Origin: Sporosarcina pasteurii
Lineage (GTDB): Bacteria; Bacillota; Bacilli; Bacillales_A; Planococcaceae
Reading direction: 5' to 3'
Length of the DNA stretch: 64,000 nucleotides
NCBI RefSeq assembly: GCF_041295575.1
Contig: NZ_CP160452.1
Location: forward strand, 2,604,001 to 2,668,000
Position numbers and translations under genes: made by a program
Notes under the pieces: model-generated
Databases searched by the model: none
Seen by the model: the letters and a program-made list of their open reading frames with translations, nothing else
What the model was told of the DNA's origin: nothing
Shown here: piece by piece, positions 8,499-17,609 of the stretch
How the letters are laid out: each line of letters starts with the position of its first letter
How positions within the stretch are numbered: position 1 is the stretch's first letter

Positions 8499-10676
8499 TT
8501 ATGCGACATTAGCGTAACGTCTTTTAAGTTGAATCGCTAGCGGAATTGCTGACCCAATGAGTAGCAACACATAAAGCATGATGTTTGTTGTATCGCCTGT
8601 TTGTGGGTTCTTTTCTTGTCCAGAAACTTTCGTTTTGGTTGTTGATCCATTCTTTTCATTGGAATCGAGTTCTGGTTTTTTGATTGTTGGATTGTGCTTT
8701 GTTTTAGTATTGTTATCTTTAGCGCCTGGTAATGGTGTATTCTTAATAGCTTCTCCATCAACTGTTGGACCATTTCCATTGGTAGAAGCAACTAAACGAT
8801 AATCACCCACTTCAATTTCTTCCATGCTACTTTCATCTAAAAAAAGACGCGCTTTATGCTTTTGATTTTCGTAAACTCCGGGTACAGTAATCATCATATC
8901 TAACTCAATTACATCCGATATTTTTCCATCTACCTTGAACTGGACAACGATGGAACCGTCTCCATTATCCTTAACAACAACCACATCGCCATGTTTTGTC
9001 TTCAGTGAATTAATATATTCGCTTCCTGTTACAGTGATTTGAATATATCGTTCGCCATCTTTCTCTAATAAAATTGCAGGGCCTTTAAAGAATGAATCCG
9101 CTGAAGAAGGCCTATCTTCTGTTTCATGCTTAATGACAAAACCAATTTTATATGCTTTATCTGGTGTTAATTGATCCTTCTTTTTAGGAGTTTTAGGTTT
9201 TCCGTTTTCCTCTTTATCGTTTGCTACAGGATTATCTTTTTCATTAGCTTTTTCATCTTTTGTAGGTTCTTCATTTTTATTATCATCTTGTGAGTCATTA
9301 TCTATTGGTAAAAGTGTGTAATCTTTAATGTCAACGGCTTCTTGAGTACTTTCATCAAATGAAAGGTCAACCGTATGTGGCATGATAGTTCCACGCGCAT
9401 TAATAATCATTCCAAAATCTAATACTTCTGACAGAGAGCCTTCTACTTTAAATTGAATCGTAAAAGTTCCATCAGCATTTTTTGTGCCCCATGTAACCTC
9501 TTTACCGTTTATAGACAATGACTCTATAAATTGGCCGCCTGTTCCATTTATTTGAATATATTTCACTCCATCTTTAATGAGTAATACAGCCGGATTAATA
9601 AATTGACGATTTACTGATGCAGATTCGGAAACATAATTAATTTCGTATGCTTGATCAGGTACTAACGCCGAATTTTTATTTTCAACTTTGTCGCCATCGT
9701 TCTCAACCGGTGGTTCTGATTTTGTTGGTTCTTCCGGTTCAACCGGCTCTAATGGATCTACGTCTGGAATTCCAAATCCTGGTTTATTCGATGCAACAGT
9801 TTCCGTAATACTAGTCTCATCCAATTGGATACGGAATCCTGATTGTCCATAGTGCATCTTCTCATTACCCATCGGTGCTTGATATTCAACATAGGCATTA
9901 TATAAATATTGCAAACTATCTAACTTGAATGTTTCATGACGCTTTTTCCCGTCACCTTTCTTTTCCAAAGCATTCTTTCCATTAAGCTTCAATAACGTTA
10001 CCGTATTATCATCATTAATTGATATTGTTAATTCGGCTTTTCCTTCTTTAATAGATAAGAATAATTCATCGCCTAAATGTCTGCCCATTGCGGATTGATT
10101 ATCGTTATCATCTCTTAAATAGCTAGCATTTACAGTATAGTAACCGTCTGCTAGGTCAGCCAATCCTACCTGTTTTTCCTCTTCTTCAACTGGCCCAGTT
10201 GATTCTTCTTCGGGTTCAGATTCAACTGGTTCTTCTTCAATTACATCTTCTTTTACAGGCACATTACTTACATCAAAAAAGGCACGCGCAGTATGTTGAC
10301 CGCCATAGGACATATGCATTTCCAGTATTACAGGATCAGATAAATTACCATCTACCTCAAACTTTACACTCCTTTTGTTTTCTTCTTCACTAACGACAAC
10401 AACTTCATTGCCGTTTGCTTTCAATGATAGAATCATATTACTTTGGTCTATTTTAAACTGAATGAATTGCTTTCCATTTTCAACAATTAATGACGCTGGT
10501 TTACTGAAGAAAGGATCAGCCAATGATACCTCATCCTTATCTTCATGCTTGACAACATATTCAATATTATGTGTTCCGTCTTCAAACTGTTTCGTTTCTT
10601 CCGCAAACACCGCACCACTAAAAAATGGCAGTGCAAGTATTACGATAAACAGGGACATAAGCCATTTGTTTCGCAT
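8499..10676 (-). CDS. Cell-wall heme-binding protein with four NEAT domains
   Basis: Sec signal (about residues 1-25) and four NEAT-like domains at roughly 30-140, 172-295, 340-455 and 512-630, separated by acidic Glu/Pro linkers. A wall-sorting signal follows: NPQTG, a hydrophobic segment and RR. NPQTG is the sortase B type of motif, matching the srtB downstream. Domains 1, 3 and 4 share a GKQFIQF/VKYIQI/ERYIQI strand; domain 2 is divergent and lacks the S-x-x-x-x-YF-x-x-PA helix. At the heme-ligand hairpin there is YGGQH in domain 1 and Y-E-N-Q-K-H in domain 4, and no Tyr in domain 3. 725 residues. Binds or relays heme at the surface by family; no Isd letter is assigned. Confidence 0.9.
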   Translation of the reverse strand: MRNKWLMSLFIVILALPFFSGAVFAEETKQFEDGTHNIEYVVKHEDKDEVSLADPFFSKPASLIVENGKQFIQFKIDQSNMILSLKANGNEVVVVSEEENKRSVKFEVDGNLSDPVILEMHMSYGGQHTARAFFDVSNVPVKEDVIEEEPVESEPEEESTGPVEEEEKQVGLADLADGYYTVNASYLRDDNDNQSAMGRHLGDELFLSIKEGKAELTISINDDNTVTLLKLNGKNALEKKGDGKKRHETFKLDSLQYLYNAYVEYQAPMGNEKMHYGQSGFRIQLDETSITETVASNKPGFGIPDVDPLEPVEPEEPTKSEPPVENDGDKVENKNSALVPDQAYEINYVSESASVNRQFINPAVLLIKDGVKYIQINGTGGQFIESLSINGKEVTWGTKNADGTFTIQFKVEGSLSEVLDFGMIINARGTIMPHTVDLSFDESTQEAVDIKDYTLLPIDNDSQDDNKNEEPTKDEKANEKDNPVANDKEENGKPKTPKKKDQLTPDKAYKIGFVIKHETEDRPSSADSFFKGPAILLEKDGERYIQITVTGSEYINSLKTKHGDVVVVKDNGDGSIVVQFKVDGKISDVIELDMMITVPGVYENQKHKARLFLDESSMEEIEVGDYRLVASTNGNGPTVDGEAIKNTPLPGAKDNNTKTKHNPTIKKPELDSNEKNGSTTKTKVSGQEKNPQTGDTTNIMLYVLLLIGSAIPLAIQLKRRYANVA

Positions 10677-10707
10677 CTATATTCTCTCCTCTTATGGATT
10701 CTATTAA

Positions 10708-11325
10708 TTAGTTACGTACAGGTCGAAACTTGCGAATTGCGAATAAAGCAATTGCAGATCCAAGCATTAATAGCGCGTACATTCCAATAGGAGAGTTATC
10801 CCCTGTTTTTGGATTCTCTACAGTTTCGGCTATATTGCCGCTAGTTTCGGAACCACTTTCCACTGATTTTTGTTCTCCAGCTGATGTGGCTTGCGGTAAT
10901 CCGCTTACATTAAATACAGCACGGGCAGTATGCGTCATGTCGTACATATCTGGAACAACAATGTGCATGTCCATATTTAGAGGTTGAGATAAATCACCTT
11001 TCACTCTAAACTTCACTGTTCTTGTCTGATTTGCAGTATTTTCACTGACAACCGAAACCGGACCTGTTGGTGTTGAAAGCGATTTAATATAATTGCTGCC
11101 AGTTACCGTTAACTGGATATATTGAACACCATTTTGAACGGTTAGTGTTGCAGGCTTTGTAAAATAACCATCCGCAATGGATGTATTCGCACTACCTGAC
11201 TCTTTCATTTCATAATTTACCTTATATGTACCATCTGCAATTTGAGCAGAAACTGGTGAAGCAACAAAGAAGGTAGCTAAAATGATAGCCGCGAACGTCA
11301 TGAAAAATGAAAATTTGTTCTTCAT
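10708..11325 (-). CDS. isdC: IsdC-like single-NEAT wall protein
   Basis: Conduit protein that passes heme from surface receptors to the lipoprotein. Signal peptide (residues 1-27, cleavage after PVSA), one NEAT domain (about 30-145) with SIADGYFTKPATLTV, a Ser/Glu linker, then NPKTG, a hydrophobic segment and a basic tail (sortase B substrate). The heme-ligand hairpin reads YDMTH, a Y-x-x-x-H where Y-x-x-x-Y is usual. 205 residues. Start ATG 11325 follows AGGAGG. First gene of the heme locus, 31 nt upstream of the four-NEAT gene. Confidence 0.9.
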   Translation of the reverse strand: MKNKFSFFMTFAAIILATFFVASPVSAQIADGTYKVNYEMKESGSANTSIADGYFTKPATLTVQNGVQYIQLTVTGSNYIKSLSTPTGPVSVVSENTANQTRTVKFRVKGDLSQPLNMDMHIVVPDMYDMTHTARAVFNVSGLPQATSAGEQKSVESGSETSGNIAETVENPKTGDNSPIGMYALLMLGSAIALFAIRKFRPVRN

Positions 11326-11738
11326 TCTGAATTCCTCCTAATCATTTTGATCGTCGAGCTAAAAAGGTCTAACAGTCTTGCATATGTTGTCGAAAAATAT
11401 ATTTTCCTTTTAAACCTTCTAGAAATTACTTTCCTAAACGTTGGAAACCCCGACACTACTAAACCTATCAATGAAGGTTGCATTGAGCAATAGACGAAGT
11501 GTGAACAAGAAACGACATATTTGTGAATGTTATTGTGGAATAAAGTATTTTTAGATACTAATCTTGCATAACTTGTAATCATCGCCCTTCGTATATTGTC
11601 GAAAACACATCTGCAATCAGTATAGTTCAAGAAGAAGAGAATGAATGTGATGTTAATGCATTCGCTAAATCAGTCGTTTATATGAAAGAGATATAATGTG
11701 GAATTCCGGGGGATGACTCTTTTAACATACTAATAGTA
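11326..11738. other. Leader/intergenic region of the heme locus
   Basis: About 410 bases without a credible gene. It holds two copies of TTTTCGACAAyATAyG (minus strand, near 11378-11394 and 11590-11606) of unknown meaning. I saw no convincing Fur box or strong -35/-10 pair by eye, so the isd promoter is not placed. A 102-codon minus frame here has no family resemblance and overlaps the isdC start; it is not called. Confidence 0.5.
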
Positions 11739-11780
11739 AACAAAAAAAGATGGTATACGAGTTCTAACCATCTTTTGTTT
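11739..11780 (-). terminator. Terminator of the acetyltransferase gene
   Basis: Stem AGATGGT/ACCATCT with flanking A7 and T4 runs; on the minus strand followed by T7. Lies 37 nt past the acetyltransferase stop. Confidence 0.8.
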
Positions 11781-11816
11781 ATTCGTTTCATGATATTTTC
11801 ATTATTTATTCTATAC

Positions 11817-12365
11817 CTATAAATACCATGCTAAAAACTTATCCTTCTCAAAAACATTCAACACACATTTCGAACCAGTTTGCGCCTCTATAAGCTTTAG
11901 TTCTTCGGGAAATTTATTTTCAACACGTAATGTAATATAAGGTAGCTTTTCTTGTGCTTTTTGAGAACGGTAATTATCCGCTTTAGCCCCAGCGAAAACA
12001 TAATTGAGTCCTAATTGATTAAACGCAGTGGATAATATTGCTGCTTTCGCAAGCTCATTATAACCTCGTCCCCAGTACGCATAACCTATCCATGTGCCAA
12101 TATGAGAGGTCTTCTTGATTGGATCAATATCTTTAAGAGTAATCACCCCTATAAGCTTCTCTTCTTCATTTACGATACATCTGGAATATTGTCTCCCTAG
12201 TTTTTCCTCTTCTAAAATAAACTCAATGAAGCCCTTCGTTCCTTCAACTGTCGTTTGTTCATCGCTCAGTCCTAATGCCATTTTCACTTTCGGATTCGAG
12301 GATAAAGCAGATATTTCTTTCGCATATTTTAACGCATGTGGTACTAATCTAATTTTCCCCATCAT
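11817..12365 (-). CDS. GNAT family N-acetyltransferase (RimJ/RimL-like)
   Basis: Acetyl-CoA-dependent acetyltransferase of about 182 residues. The GNAT fold is seen as a beta-strand IGVITLKDI, then IGTWIGYAYWGRGYNELAKAA (pyrophosphate-binding loop with G-R-G-Y-N) and LNYVFAGAKADNYRSQKAQEKL. Start is ATG 12365 or 12362 after GGGGG; both fit, and longer in-frame starts have no ribosome site. Single gene ending at its own terminator. Substrate unknown; ribosomal protein, antibiotic or polyamine acetylation cannot be told apart. Confidence 0.8.
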   Translation of the reverse strand: MMGKIRLVPHALKYAKEISALSSNPKVKMALGLSDEQTTVEGTKGFIEFILEEEKLGRQYSRCIVNEEEKLIGVITLKDIDPIKKTSHIGTWIGYAYWGRGYNELAKAAILSTAFNQLGLNYVFAGAKADNYRSQKAQEKLPYITLRVENKFPEELKLIEAQTGSKCVLNVFEKDKFLAWYL

Positions 12366-12677
12366 ACATTCCCCCATTTTTATTAAAGAGATAGCGATAA
12401 ATTGCAACTATCTCTTTATTACGATTGATAACGTTGAATCCGTTTCTTTGTGTTATCCACCTTGCATTTCCTCCCTACTCATCTAGTACTATCTTACATG
12501 ATGAAAATAGTAAAAGAACGCTTTCCTAGGAAGTTCAGTCTTCGTATCAGGTGGTTAGAGCGTTTTAAAAATTGGATACGAATTAACGAACTTAACAACA
12601 TCCTTGCCGAAAAGTCCAAACATCTATTTTCTGTATTGCATATAGTAATTAGAATCGTTCGGAAGGAGAGAAATTTG

Positions 12678-13298
12678 ATGGTAAATAACAATTCAGGACA
12701 AAATAATGAGCAATACTGGTACCCGCGTTTACCTGATGGATATGATGGGAATGATAGAAGGGGACATGGTGGCCCCGTCCCAATGCCTTCAACAAATCCA
12801 GGCGAATATCGACCTAACCACGGTTGGACTCCGTACGGAATGCCTAGTGATCACACAGGATTTACTGCACAAAGACCACCATCTCACGGCATGCCCGGAT
12901 TTCCACCTGGACATGGCGGTCCCCCACATGGCACACCAGGTTTTCCACCGGGGCACGGAGGACCTTCTCACGGATGGCCAGGATTTCCTCCTGGACATAG
13001 CAATCAACCCGGCAGACCGCCTGGACAACACGGTGGCAATCAAGCCCCTCAAAGTGCACCGCCAAGTTGGACACCAGAATATCCAAGTCACCAATTATTC
13101 GCCGTAGATCCTGGTGCCATTGCGAGATGTATGTATCGTTTTACGTACATTTGGCTATCTAGAAGACAAGGATTTTGGTTTTACCCAGTTTTCTTAGGAA
13201 GACGATCTGTGGCGGGCTACCGCTGGAACTCAAGGCGTAGAAGATGGGAATATACGGGACTAGATTTAGACAATATTAATTCATTTACTTGCGTCTAA
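12678..13298 (+). CDS. Gly/Pro/His-rich repeat protein with conserved-looking C-terminal domain
   Basis: 206 residues, function not recognised. The N-terminus is polar (YWYPRLPDGYDG). The middle third carries a collagen-like but irregular array of roughly 15-residue units around PGFPPGHGGP with frequent His. The last 75 residues form an aromatic and Arg-rich module (RFTYIWLSRRQGFWFYPVFL, then SVAGYRWN). There is no signal peptide or membrane segment. Start ATG 12678 follows GGAAGGAGAG; an upstream frame to 12450 looks like noise. A terminator follows at 13388. The composition recalls spore coat or exosporium-associated proteins, but this is a guess from composition only. Confidence 0.7.
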   Translation: MVNNNSGQNNEQYWYPRLPDGYDGNDRRGHGGPVPMPSTNPGEYRPNHGWTPYGMPSDHTGFTAQRPPSHGMPGFPPGHGGPPHGTPGFPPGHGGPSHGWPGFPPGHSNQPGRPPGQHGGNQAPQSAPPSWTPEYPSHQLFAVDPGAIARCMYRFTYIWLSRRQGFWFYPVFLGRRSVAGYRWNSRRRRWEYTGLDLDNINSFTCV

Positions 13299-13387
13299 AT
13301 ATTTTTGGCAATGAATGCTATTTTCATATCGATTAAGAAAGTTAAAATACCCCTAACTAATCACCTAAAAATTACAATAATTAAAAT

Positions 13388-13422
13388 GCGTTCTAAGTGA
13401 ATAATTCGCTTAGAACGTTTTT
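13388..13422 (+). terminator. Terminator after the Gly/Pro/His-rich gene
   Basis: Stem CGTTCTAAG/CTTAGAACG with a short A/T loop, followed by T5. Confidence 0.85.
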
Positions 13423-13547
13423 ATTTGAAATTACTTTCACCTATGGTTATACTATATTTTTTACATAATTTCTCTCATATGCTGTAAAAACTGGATAATC
13501 ACTGTTTTAGAAATCAGTTTTATTGATTTTTTTATGTCACTGATACA

Positions 13548-13573
13548 GTTTAAGATGGCCTAATGAGGGGAAG
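13548..13573 (+). promoter_or_regulatory. Weak sigma-B-like promoter candidate before opuD
   Basis: GTTTAA, 14 nt, GGGAAG compares with the sigma-B consensus GTTTaa-N12-14-GGGwAw. The -10 is poor. General-stress control would suit an osmolyte transporter, but this is a visual match only. Confidence 0.25.
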
Positions 13574-13653
13574 ATATAAAGTAATTCTTCTGTAAAGCGA
13601 TTTTTTTCGATGGGGAATTTTTCATTACTTTATAATATAAGAATGGAGGAACT

Positions 13654-15165
13654 ATGAGAAAAATATCAAATGTTTTTTGGATAACGGTCGCTCTTGTTTT
13701 GGCAGCAGTAGCCTATGGAGCATTTGCGCCTGAAAATTTTAGCGCAATTACCGGAAATATGCAAGCTTTTATCACCTCATCATTTGGGTGGTATTATTTA
13801 CTAGTTGTTTCTGCAATCGTAATCTTCTGTCTGTTTTTCATTTTTAGCCCAGTTGGACAACTTCGTCTCGGTAAACCCGATGAAAAACCAGAATACTCTC
13901 GTATGAGTTGGTTTGCTATGCTATTTTCAGCTGGGATGGGGATTGGACTCGTGTTTTGGGGAGCTGCTGAACCACTTTCCCACTTTGCGATAAGTCCCGC
14001 AACCGCGACACCCGAGAGTCAAGAAGCTTTTCGTGAATCCATGCGCTATACATTTTTCCATTGGGGTATTCACGCGTGGGCAATATACGGCATCGTCGCG
14101 TTGTCACTCGCGTATTTCCAATACCGTAAAGGTGCACCAGGCTTAATTTCTTCAACATTAAGACCCATTTTAGGGGATCGTGTAGACGGACCTATCGGTA
14201 CTATCATAAACGTACTAGCCGTTTTTGCAACTGTTGTAGGAGTCGCAACAACATTAGGTTTTGGTGCAGTTCAAATTAACGGTGGACTGGCATATCTTTT
14301 TGATTTACCTATTAGCTTCCCAGTGCAAGTAGTTATTATCATCATCGTAACGATTTTATTTATTTTTTCTGCATGGAGTGGACTTAGCAAAGGGATTAAA
14401 TATTTATCCAATACGAATATGGTTCTTGCTGCTATATTACTGATACTGATTGTGATTGTTGGACCGACACTTCTTATTTTCAATACATTTACTGATTCAA
14501 TCGGTATGTACTTACAGAACATTATTCAAATGAGCTTTAACGCAGCCCCCGTTGATAAAGACCTGCGTTCTTGGATTGACGGATGGACTGTTTTCTATTG
14601 GGCTTGGTGGATTTCATGGTCACCGTTTGTTGGCGTGTTTATTGCCCGTGTTTCACGTGGTCGTACGATACGAGAGTTTTTAGGAGGCGTCCTTTTACTA
14701 CCCGCATTAATTAGTTTCTTTTGGTTCTCCGCTTTTGGAGCAACAGCTATGGATGTTCAGACTAAAGGAACTGATCTAACTGGGTTGTTAACGGAAGAAA
14801 CACTCTTCGCAGTGTTTCACGATTTACCTATGTCGATGATATTATCGGCTGTCGCAATATTACTAGTTGCGATCTTCTTTATTACATCAGCTGACTCGGC
14901 AACATTCGTACTCGGTATGCAAACGTCTTACGGATCGCTTCATCCGCCGAATGCAGTCAAATTAACATGGGGAATTGCGCAATCAACAATCGCCATAATT
15001 CTACTTTCAACAGGTGGGCTCGGTGCGCTACAAAACGCCCTAATTATCGCTGCACTACCTTTCTCTTTCGTCATGATTTTAATGATGATTTCGCTTTATA
15101 AAGCATTGGATCATGAGAAAAAAGAATTGGGCTTAATGATTCGCCCAAAACGCCGTAAAAAATAA
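13654..15165 (+). CDS. opuD: BCCT family osmolyte (glycine betaine) transporter
   Basis: Secondary transporter that imports trimethylammonium osmoprotectants such as glycine betaine with Na+. 503 residues with about twelve membrane segments. [18 protein letters not shown] lies in TM2-3, and the family tryptophan motif is in [22 protein letters not shown] (split here as [10 protein letters not shown] and [10 protein letters not shown]). Length fits OpuD/BetL. Start ATG 13654 follows AATGGAGG. Monocistronic, with a strong terminator immediately downstream. Exact substrate (betaine, carnitine or choline) cannot be read from the sequence. Confidence 0.9.
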   Translation: MRKISNVFWITVALVLAAVAYGAFAPENFSAITGNMQAFITSSFGWYYLLVVSAIVIFCLFFIFSPVGQLRLGKPDEKPEYSRMSWFAMLFSAGMGIGLVFWGAAEPLSHFAISPATATPESQEAFRESMRYTFFHWGIHAWAIYGIVALSLAYFQYRKGAPGLISSTLRPILGDRVDGPIGTIINVLAVFATVVGVATTLGFGAVQINGGLAYLFDLPISFPVQVVIIIIVTILFIFSAWSGLSKGIKYLSNTNMVLAAILLILIVIVGPTLLIFNTFTDSIGMYLQNIIQMSFNAAPVDKDLRSWIDGWTVFYWAWWISWSPFVGVFIARVSRGRTIREFLGGVLLLPALISFFWFSAFGATAMDVQTKGTDLTGLLTEETLFAVFHDLPMSMILSAVAILLVAIFFITSADSATFVLGMQTSYGSLHPPNAVKLTWGIAQSTIAIILLSTGGLGALQNALIIAALPFSFVMILMMISLYKALDHEKKELGLMIRPKRRKK

Positions 15166-15170
15166 CAATT

Positions 15171-15207
15171 TCCCCAATCACTATTCTCAGTGATTGGGGA
15201 TTTTTTT
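15171..15207 (+). terminator. Terminator of opuD
   Basis: 12-bp stem TCCCCAATCACT/AGTGATTGGGGA, 6-nt loop, T7. Confidence 0.93.
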
Positions 15208-15216
15208 CAGTATGAA

Positions 15217-15843
15217 TCAACAAAACACTTTACCTCGAATCAGCAGTTTAACCGCTTGAATCAATATTTTACAATCCAACAAAATTGATTGATGTTGCAT
15301 ATAATATAAGTCATACTCAATCATCTGGTTATGCGAATCGATGACATCGGTGTTTACTTGTGCATAGCCAGTCAAACCAGGTTTTATGCTGAGTCGCTGA
15401 GATTGGTAAGGACAATAGCGTTGAGTCACCTTAATAATCTCTGCCCTCGGTCCAATAAGACTCATATCACCTTTGATAACATTTAATAAAAGAAGCATCT
15501 CTTCGAATTTTAATTTCCTTAATAGCTTTTCTGTTTGTAGTCGGCGTTTATGAGCGTCCACTTGGTCATTCGAATCATTGACAGACCTTGTCTTCCAATC
15601 ATCTCCTGTATATGATGCTGGTTTCCTTACGACGAGCGGCTGATTATTTTTTCCTCCATACAAACACTTTGAAAAAATCGGTTTATCTCCATTAATTAAG
15701 TGAACCAGTAAACAAAATAAGAGAATAGGCCATAACAAGAGCAATAAAACTAAGGTAACAATACTATCAAAAACTCTTTTCTGTACATCTTTTACATACA
15801 TTGCAGTTCGATGATATGGTTGTCCCACTTGCGTCTTTTCCAT
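15217..15843 (-). CDS. Bacterial sugar transferase (undecaprenyl-phosphate glycosyl-1-P transferase family)
   Basis: Membrane enzyme family that starts polysaccharide subunits by moving a sugar-1-phosphate to undecaprenyl phosphate. One N-terminal membrane segment (LVLLLLLWPILLFCLLVHLI) precedes the catalytic part with LNVIKGDMSLIGPRAEI and SIKPGLTGYAQVN. 208 residues. Start is ATG 15843 after GGAGGAGG; an ATG 30 nt upstream has no ribosome site. The region normally reading R-x-D-E-L-P-Q-L is KFEEMLLLL and the usual F-R-T-M segment is altered, so it may be a diverged member. No glycosyltransferase neighbours; convergent with opuD. Confidence 0.85.
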   Translation of the reverse strand: MEKTQVGQPYHRTAMYVKDVQKRVFDSIVTLVLLLLLWPILLFCLLVHLINGDKPIFSKCLYGGKNNQPLVVRKPASYTGDDWKTRSVNDSNDQVDAHKRRLQTEKLLRKLKFEEMLLLLNVIKGDMSLIGPRAEIIKVTQRYCPYQSQRLSIKPGLTGYAQVNTDVIDSHNQMIEYDLYYMQHQSILLDCKILIQAVKLLIRGKVFC

Positions 15844-15966
15844 AAGCCTCCTCCAATCTCCTAATCTATTCATTCACTAGGTGTAAGACTTATTATATGC
15901 GCGAACAACTATCAATATGCGGAGTATCGTAGAACAAATTCAGACAAATTTTTTATTATTCAAGTC

Positions 15967-16001
15967 AAAATAAAAATAGCCTTATCTACTGATAAGACTA
16001 C
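15967..16001 (-). terminator. Terminator of the nik operon
   Basis: On the minus strand TAGTCTTATC pairs with GATAAGGCTA around AGTA, followed by TTTTTATTTT, 17 nt after the nikE stop. Confidence 0.87.
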
Positions 16002-16016
16002 TTTCCTAATACCTAT

Positions 16017-16610
16017 TCACAATTCGACAACACGGTCACATAATCTTTGGATTAAATTCTTCTCATGACTCACAACGATGATGCCCATATTTCTTTTTTT
16101 AGCGGTTTCTAAAACAGCTTGCCAAATTTGTGCTTGGGTAATCGCGTCGAGCATTGTGGTCATTTCATCCGCAATTAAATACCGGGGATTCGACGCAAGT
16201 GCACGGGCAACGCAAAACCTCTGCAATTCTCCCCCTGATAATTCATTCGGCCAACGTGACAGCCATGATTGTTTAATCCCTAACAATGTAAGTAATTCGG
16301 GATCTGGTTGCCCACTTTCATGCAACACTTTTTGCATCTTCCAGCGTGGATTCACTGCTTTTTCTGGGTGTTGCAATACTAATTGTACGGGATACATTCC
16401 TTTATTTGGAATCCGATTTCCGCCAAGCGTGATATCACCTTCCAAAGGTTGCTCAAACCCGGCTAAAATCCGACAAAAAGTTGTTTTTCCTCGTCCACTT
16501 GCGCCGGTTAAGCCAACGACCTCGCCAGGCTCGATTGCAAAATGCACATCTTTTAATAACCAAGGGTCATTGCCATAACGAAACCCTATATGATTTGCTT
16601 CAAGTCGCAT
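16017..16610 (-). CDS. nikE: Nickel/peptide ABC transporter ATPase NikE
   Basis: Second ATPase of the nickel importer. Walker A GASGRGKTT (Arg in place of the usual Ser/Cys), signature LSGGELQRFCVARALAS, Walker B YLIADEMT, H-loop VVSHEKN. 197 residues, shorter than NikD because the oligopeptide-transporter C-terminal extension is absent. The ATG at 16610 overlaps the nikD stop by 11 nt; a longer frame to 16724 runs inside nikD. The Glu after Walker B Asp is present in DEMT. Confidence 0.88.
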   Translation of the reverse strand: MRLEANHIGFRYGNDPWLLKDVHFAIEPGEVVGLTGASGRGKTTFCRILAGFEQPLEGDITLGGNRIPNKGMYPVQLVLQHPEKAVNPRWKMQKVLHESGQPDPELLTLLGIKQSWLSRWPNELSGGELQRFCVARALASNPRYLIADEMTTMLDAITQAQIWQAVLETAKKRNMGIIVVSHEKNLIQRLCDRVVEL

Positions 16611-17523
16611 CGATACATCGCACCTTCCCTTCCCGCAGTTCTCGCATATCAGGACGAGCTTCCGTACATTCTTTTGTTGCAAGTGGACAACGCGGTGCGA
16701 ATAAACAACCTGGGGGCAAGTCATTTAGTTGAGGTTGGGCGCCTGGAATTGGTATAAAGTCATTTTGAGGTAAAGCATTCCAAAGTGCTTTACTGTATGG
16801 GTGACGTAACTTTTCTCCTTTACCCGTAAAGTCATGGACAGAAGCAATTTCAACAACGGTTCCAGCGTAGAACACTGCAATTTTATCAGCAATCTTTAAT
16901 GCAGATTCGATATCATGCGTAATGAGCATAACTGCACAGCCAGCATTCGCGAACTCCCTAAAGTTTGACAGTGCTTCTTGTATGACAACTTCATCTAAAC
17001 CTGGTGTCGGCTCATCCGCGATAATAACTTTCGCGCCACTTACCGCAGCTGTTGATAATAATGTACGTCTTGCCATCCCACCCGACAATTGGAACGGATA
17101 CATCTTCTCCACTTGCGGATTAAGATGATACCTTTCAAAAACCGCCCGCTGAGCAGCAAAGGCATCTCCTTCTCCAACCGAATGACGCACTTGTTTACCG
17201 ACTTGCATTAACGGATCTAAGAAATTGACGGATTGCGGAATTAAGGCAATTTCTTTTCCTCTTAAAGTAACAAGCTTGTCATCCGTGAGTTCCTCTCCAT
17301 CGTATTGAATTGTTCCAGTTGTACCAGCATTTTCGGGAAGAATCCCTAATATCGCATGCGCCAATAAACTTTTCCCAGAGCCGCTTGCACCAACAACGGC
17401 TAAAATTTCTCCTTCTTCGAGCTCGATGCTTAAATTCGACATCACATCGAGTGTTTGCCGTTTTAAACCACTGCCATACTGTTGAAAGGAGATTGATAAA
17501 TTTTGTACTTCTAAAATCGACAT
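16600..17523 (-). CDS. nikD: Nickel/peptide ABC transporter ATPase NikD
   Basis: ATPase of the Opp/Dpp/Nik class. Walker A GASGSGKS, signature LSGGMARRTLLSTAA, Walker B VIIADEPT, then the C-terminal OppD/F-type module PPGCLFAPRCPLATKEC whose cysteines bind an Fe-S cluster in some relatives. 307 residues. Start ATG 17523 is 7 nt after AGGAG. 86 nt separate it from nikC. Nickel is inferred from the nikR linkage; peptide transporters share the same domains. Confidence 0.9.
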   Translation of the reverse strand: MSILEVQNLSISFQQYGSGLKRQTLDVMSNLSIELEEGEILAVVGASGSGKSLLAHAILGILPENAGTTGTIQYDGEELTDDKLVTLRGKEIALIPQSVNFLDPLMQVGKQVRHSVGEGDAFAAQRAVFERYHLNPQVEKMYPFQLSGGMARRTLLSTAAVSGAKVIIADEPTPGLDEVVIQEALSNFREFANAGCAVMLITHDIESALKIADKIAVFYAGTVVEIASVHDFTGKGEKLRHPYSKALWNALPQNDFIPIPGAQPQLNDLPPGCLFAPRCPLATKECTEARPDMRELREGKVRCIDAT

Positions 17524-17609
17524 TCGGCTTCTCCTCTCTGCTCACTAGTTCATTTTTGTTCATTAATACAGGTAATTCTTGATACATTTATATTTAGGTT
17601 GATTTTCAT

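Noticed and set aside
11322-11630. 102-codon minus-strand frame upstream of isdC
   Set aside because: Composition is not protein-like, it overlaps the isdC start by 4 nt and has no ribosome site; more likely leader sequence.
11620-11650. Possible Fur box upstream of the isd locus
   Set aside because: The best alignment (AGAGAATGAATGTGA) matches only about 9 of 14 consensus positions, so it was not called even though Fur control is expected.
12789-13107. Alternative frames across the Gly/Pro/His repeat gene
   Set aside because: Repetitive GC-rich coding sequence keeps all frames open; only the plus frame from 12678 has a good ribosome site and a sensible C-terminus.
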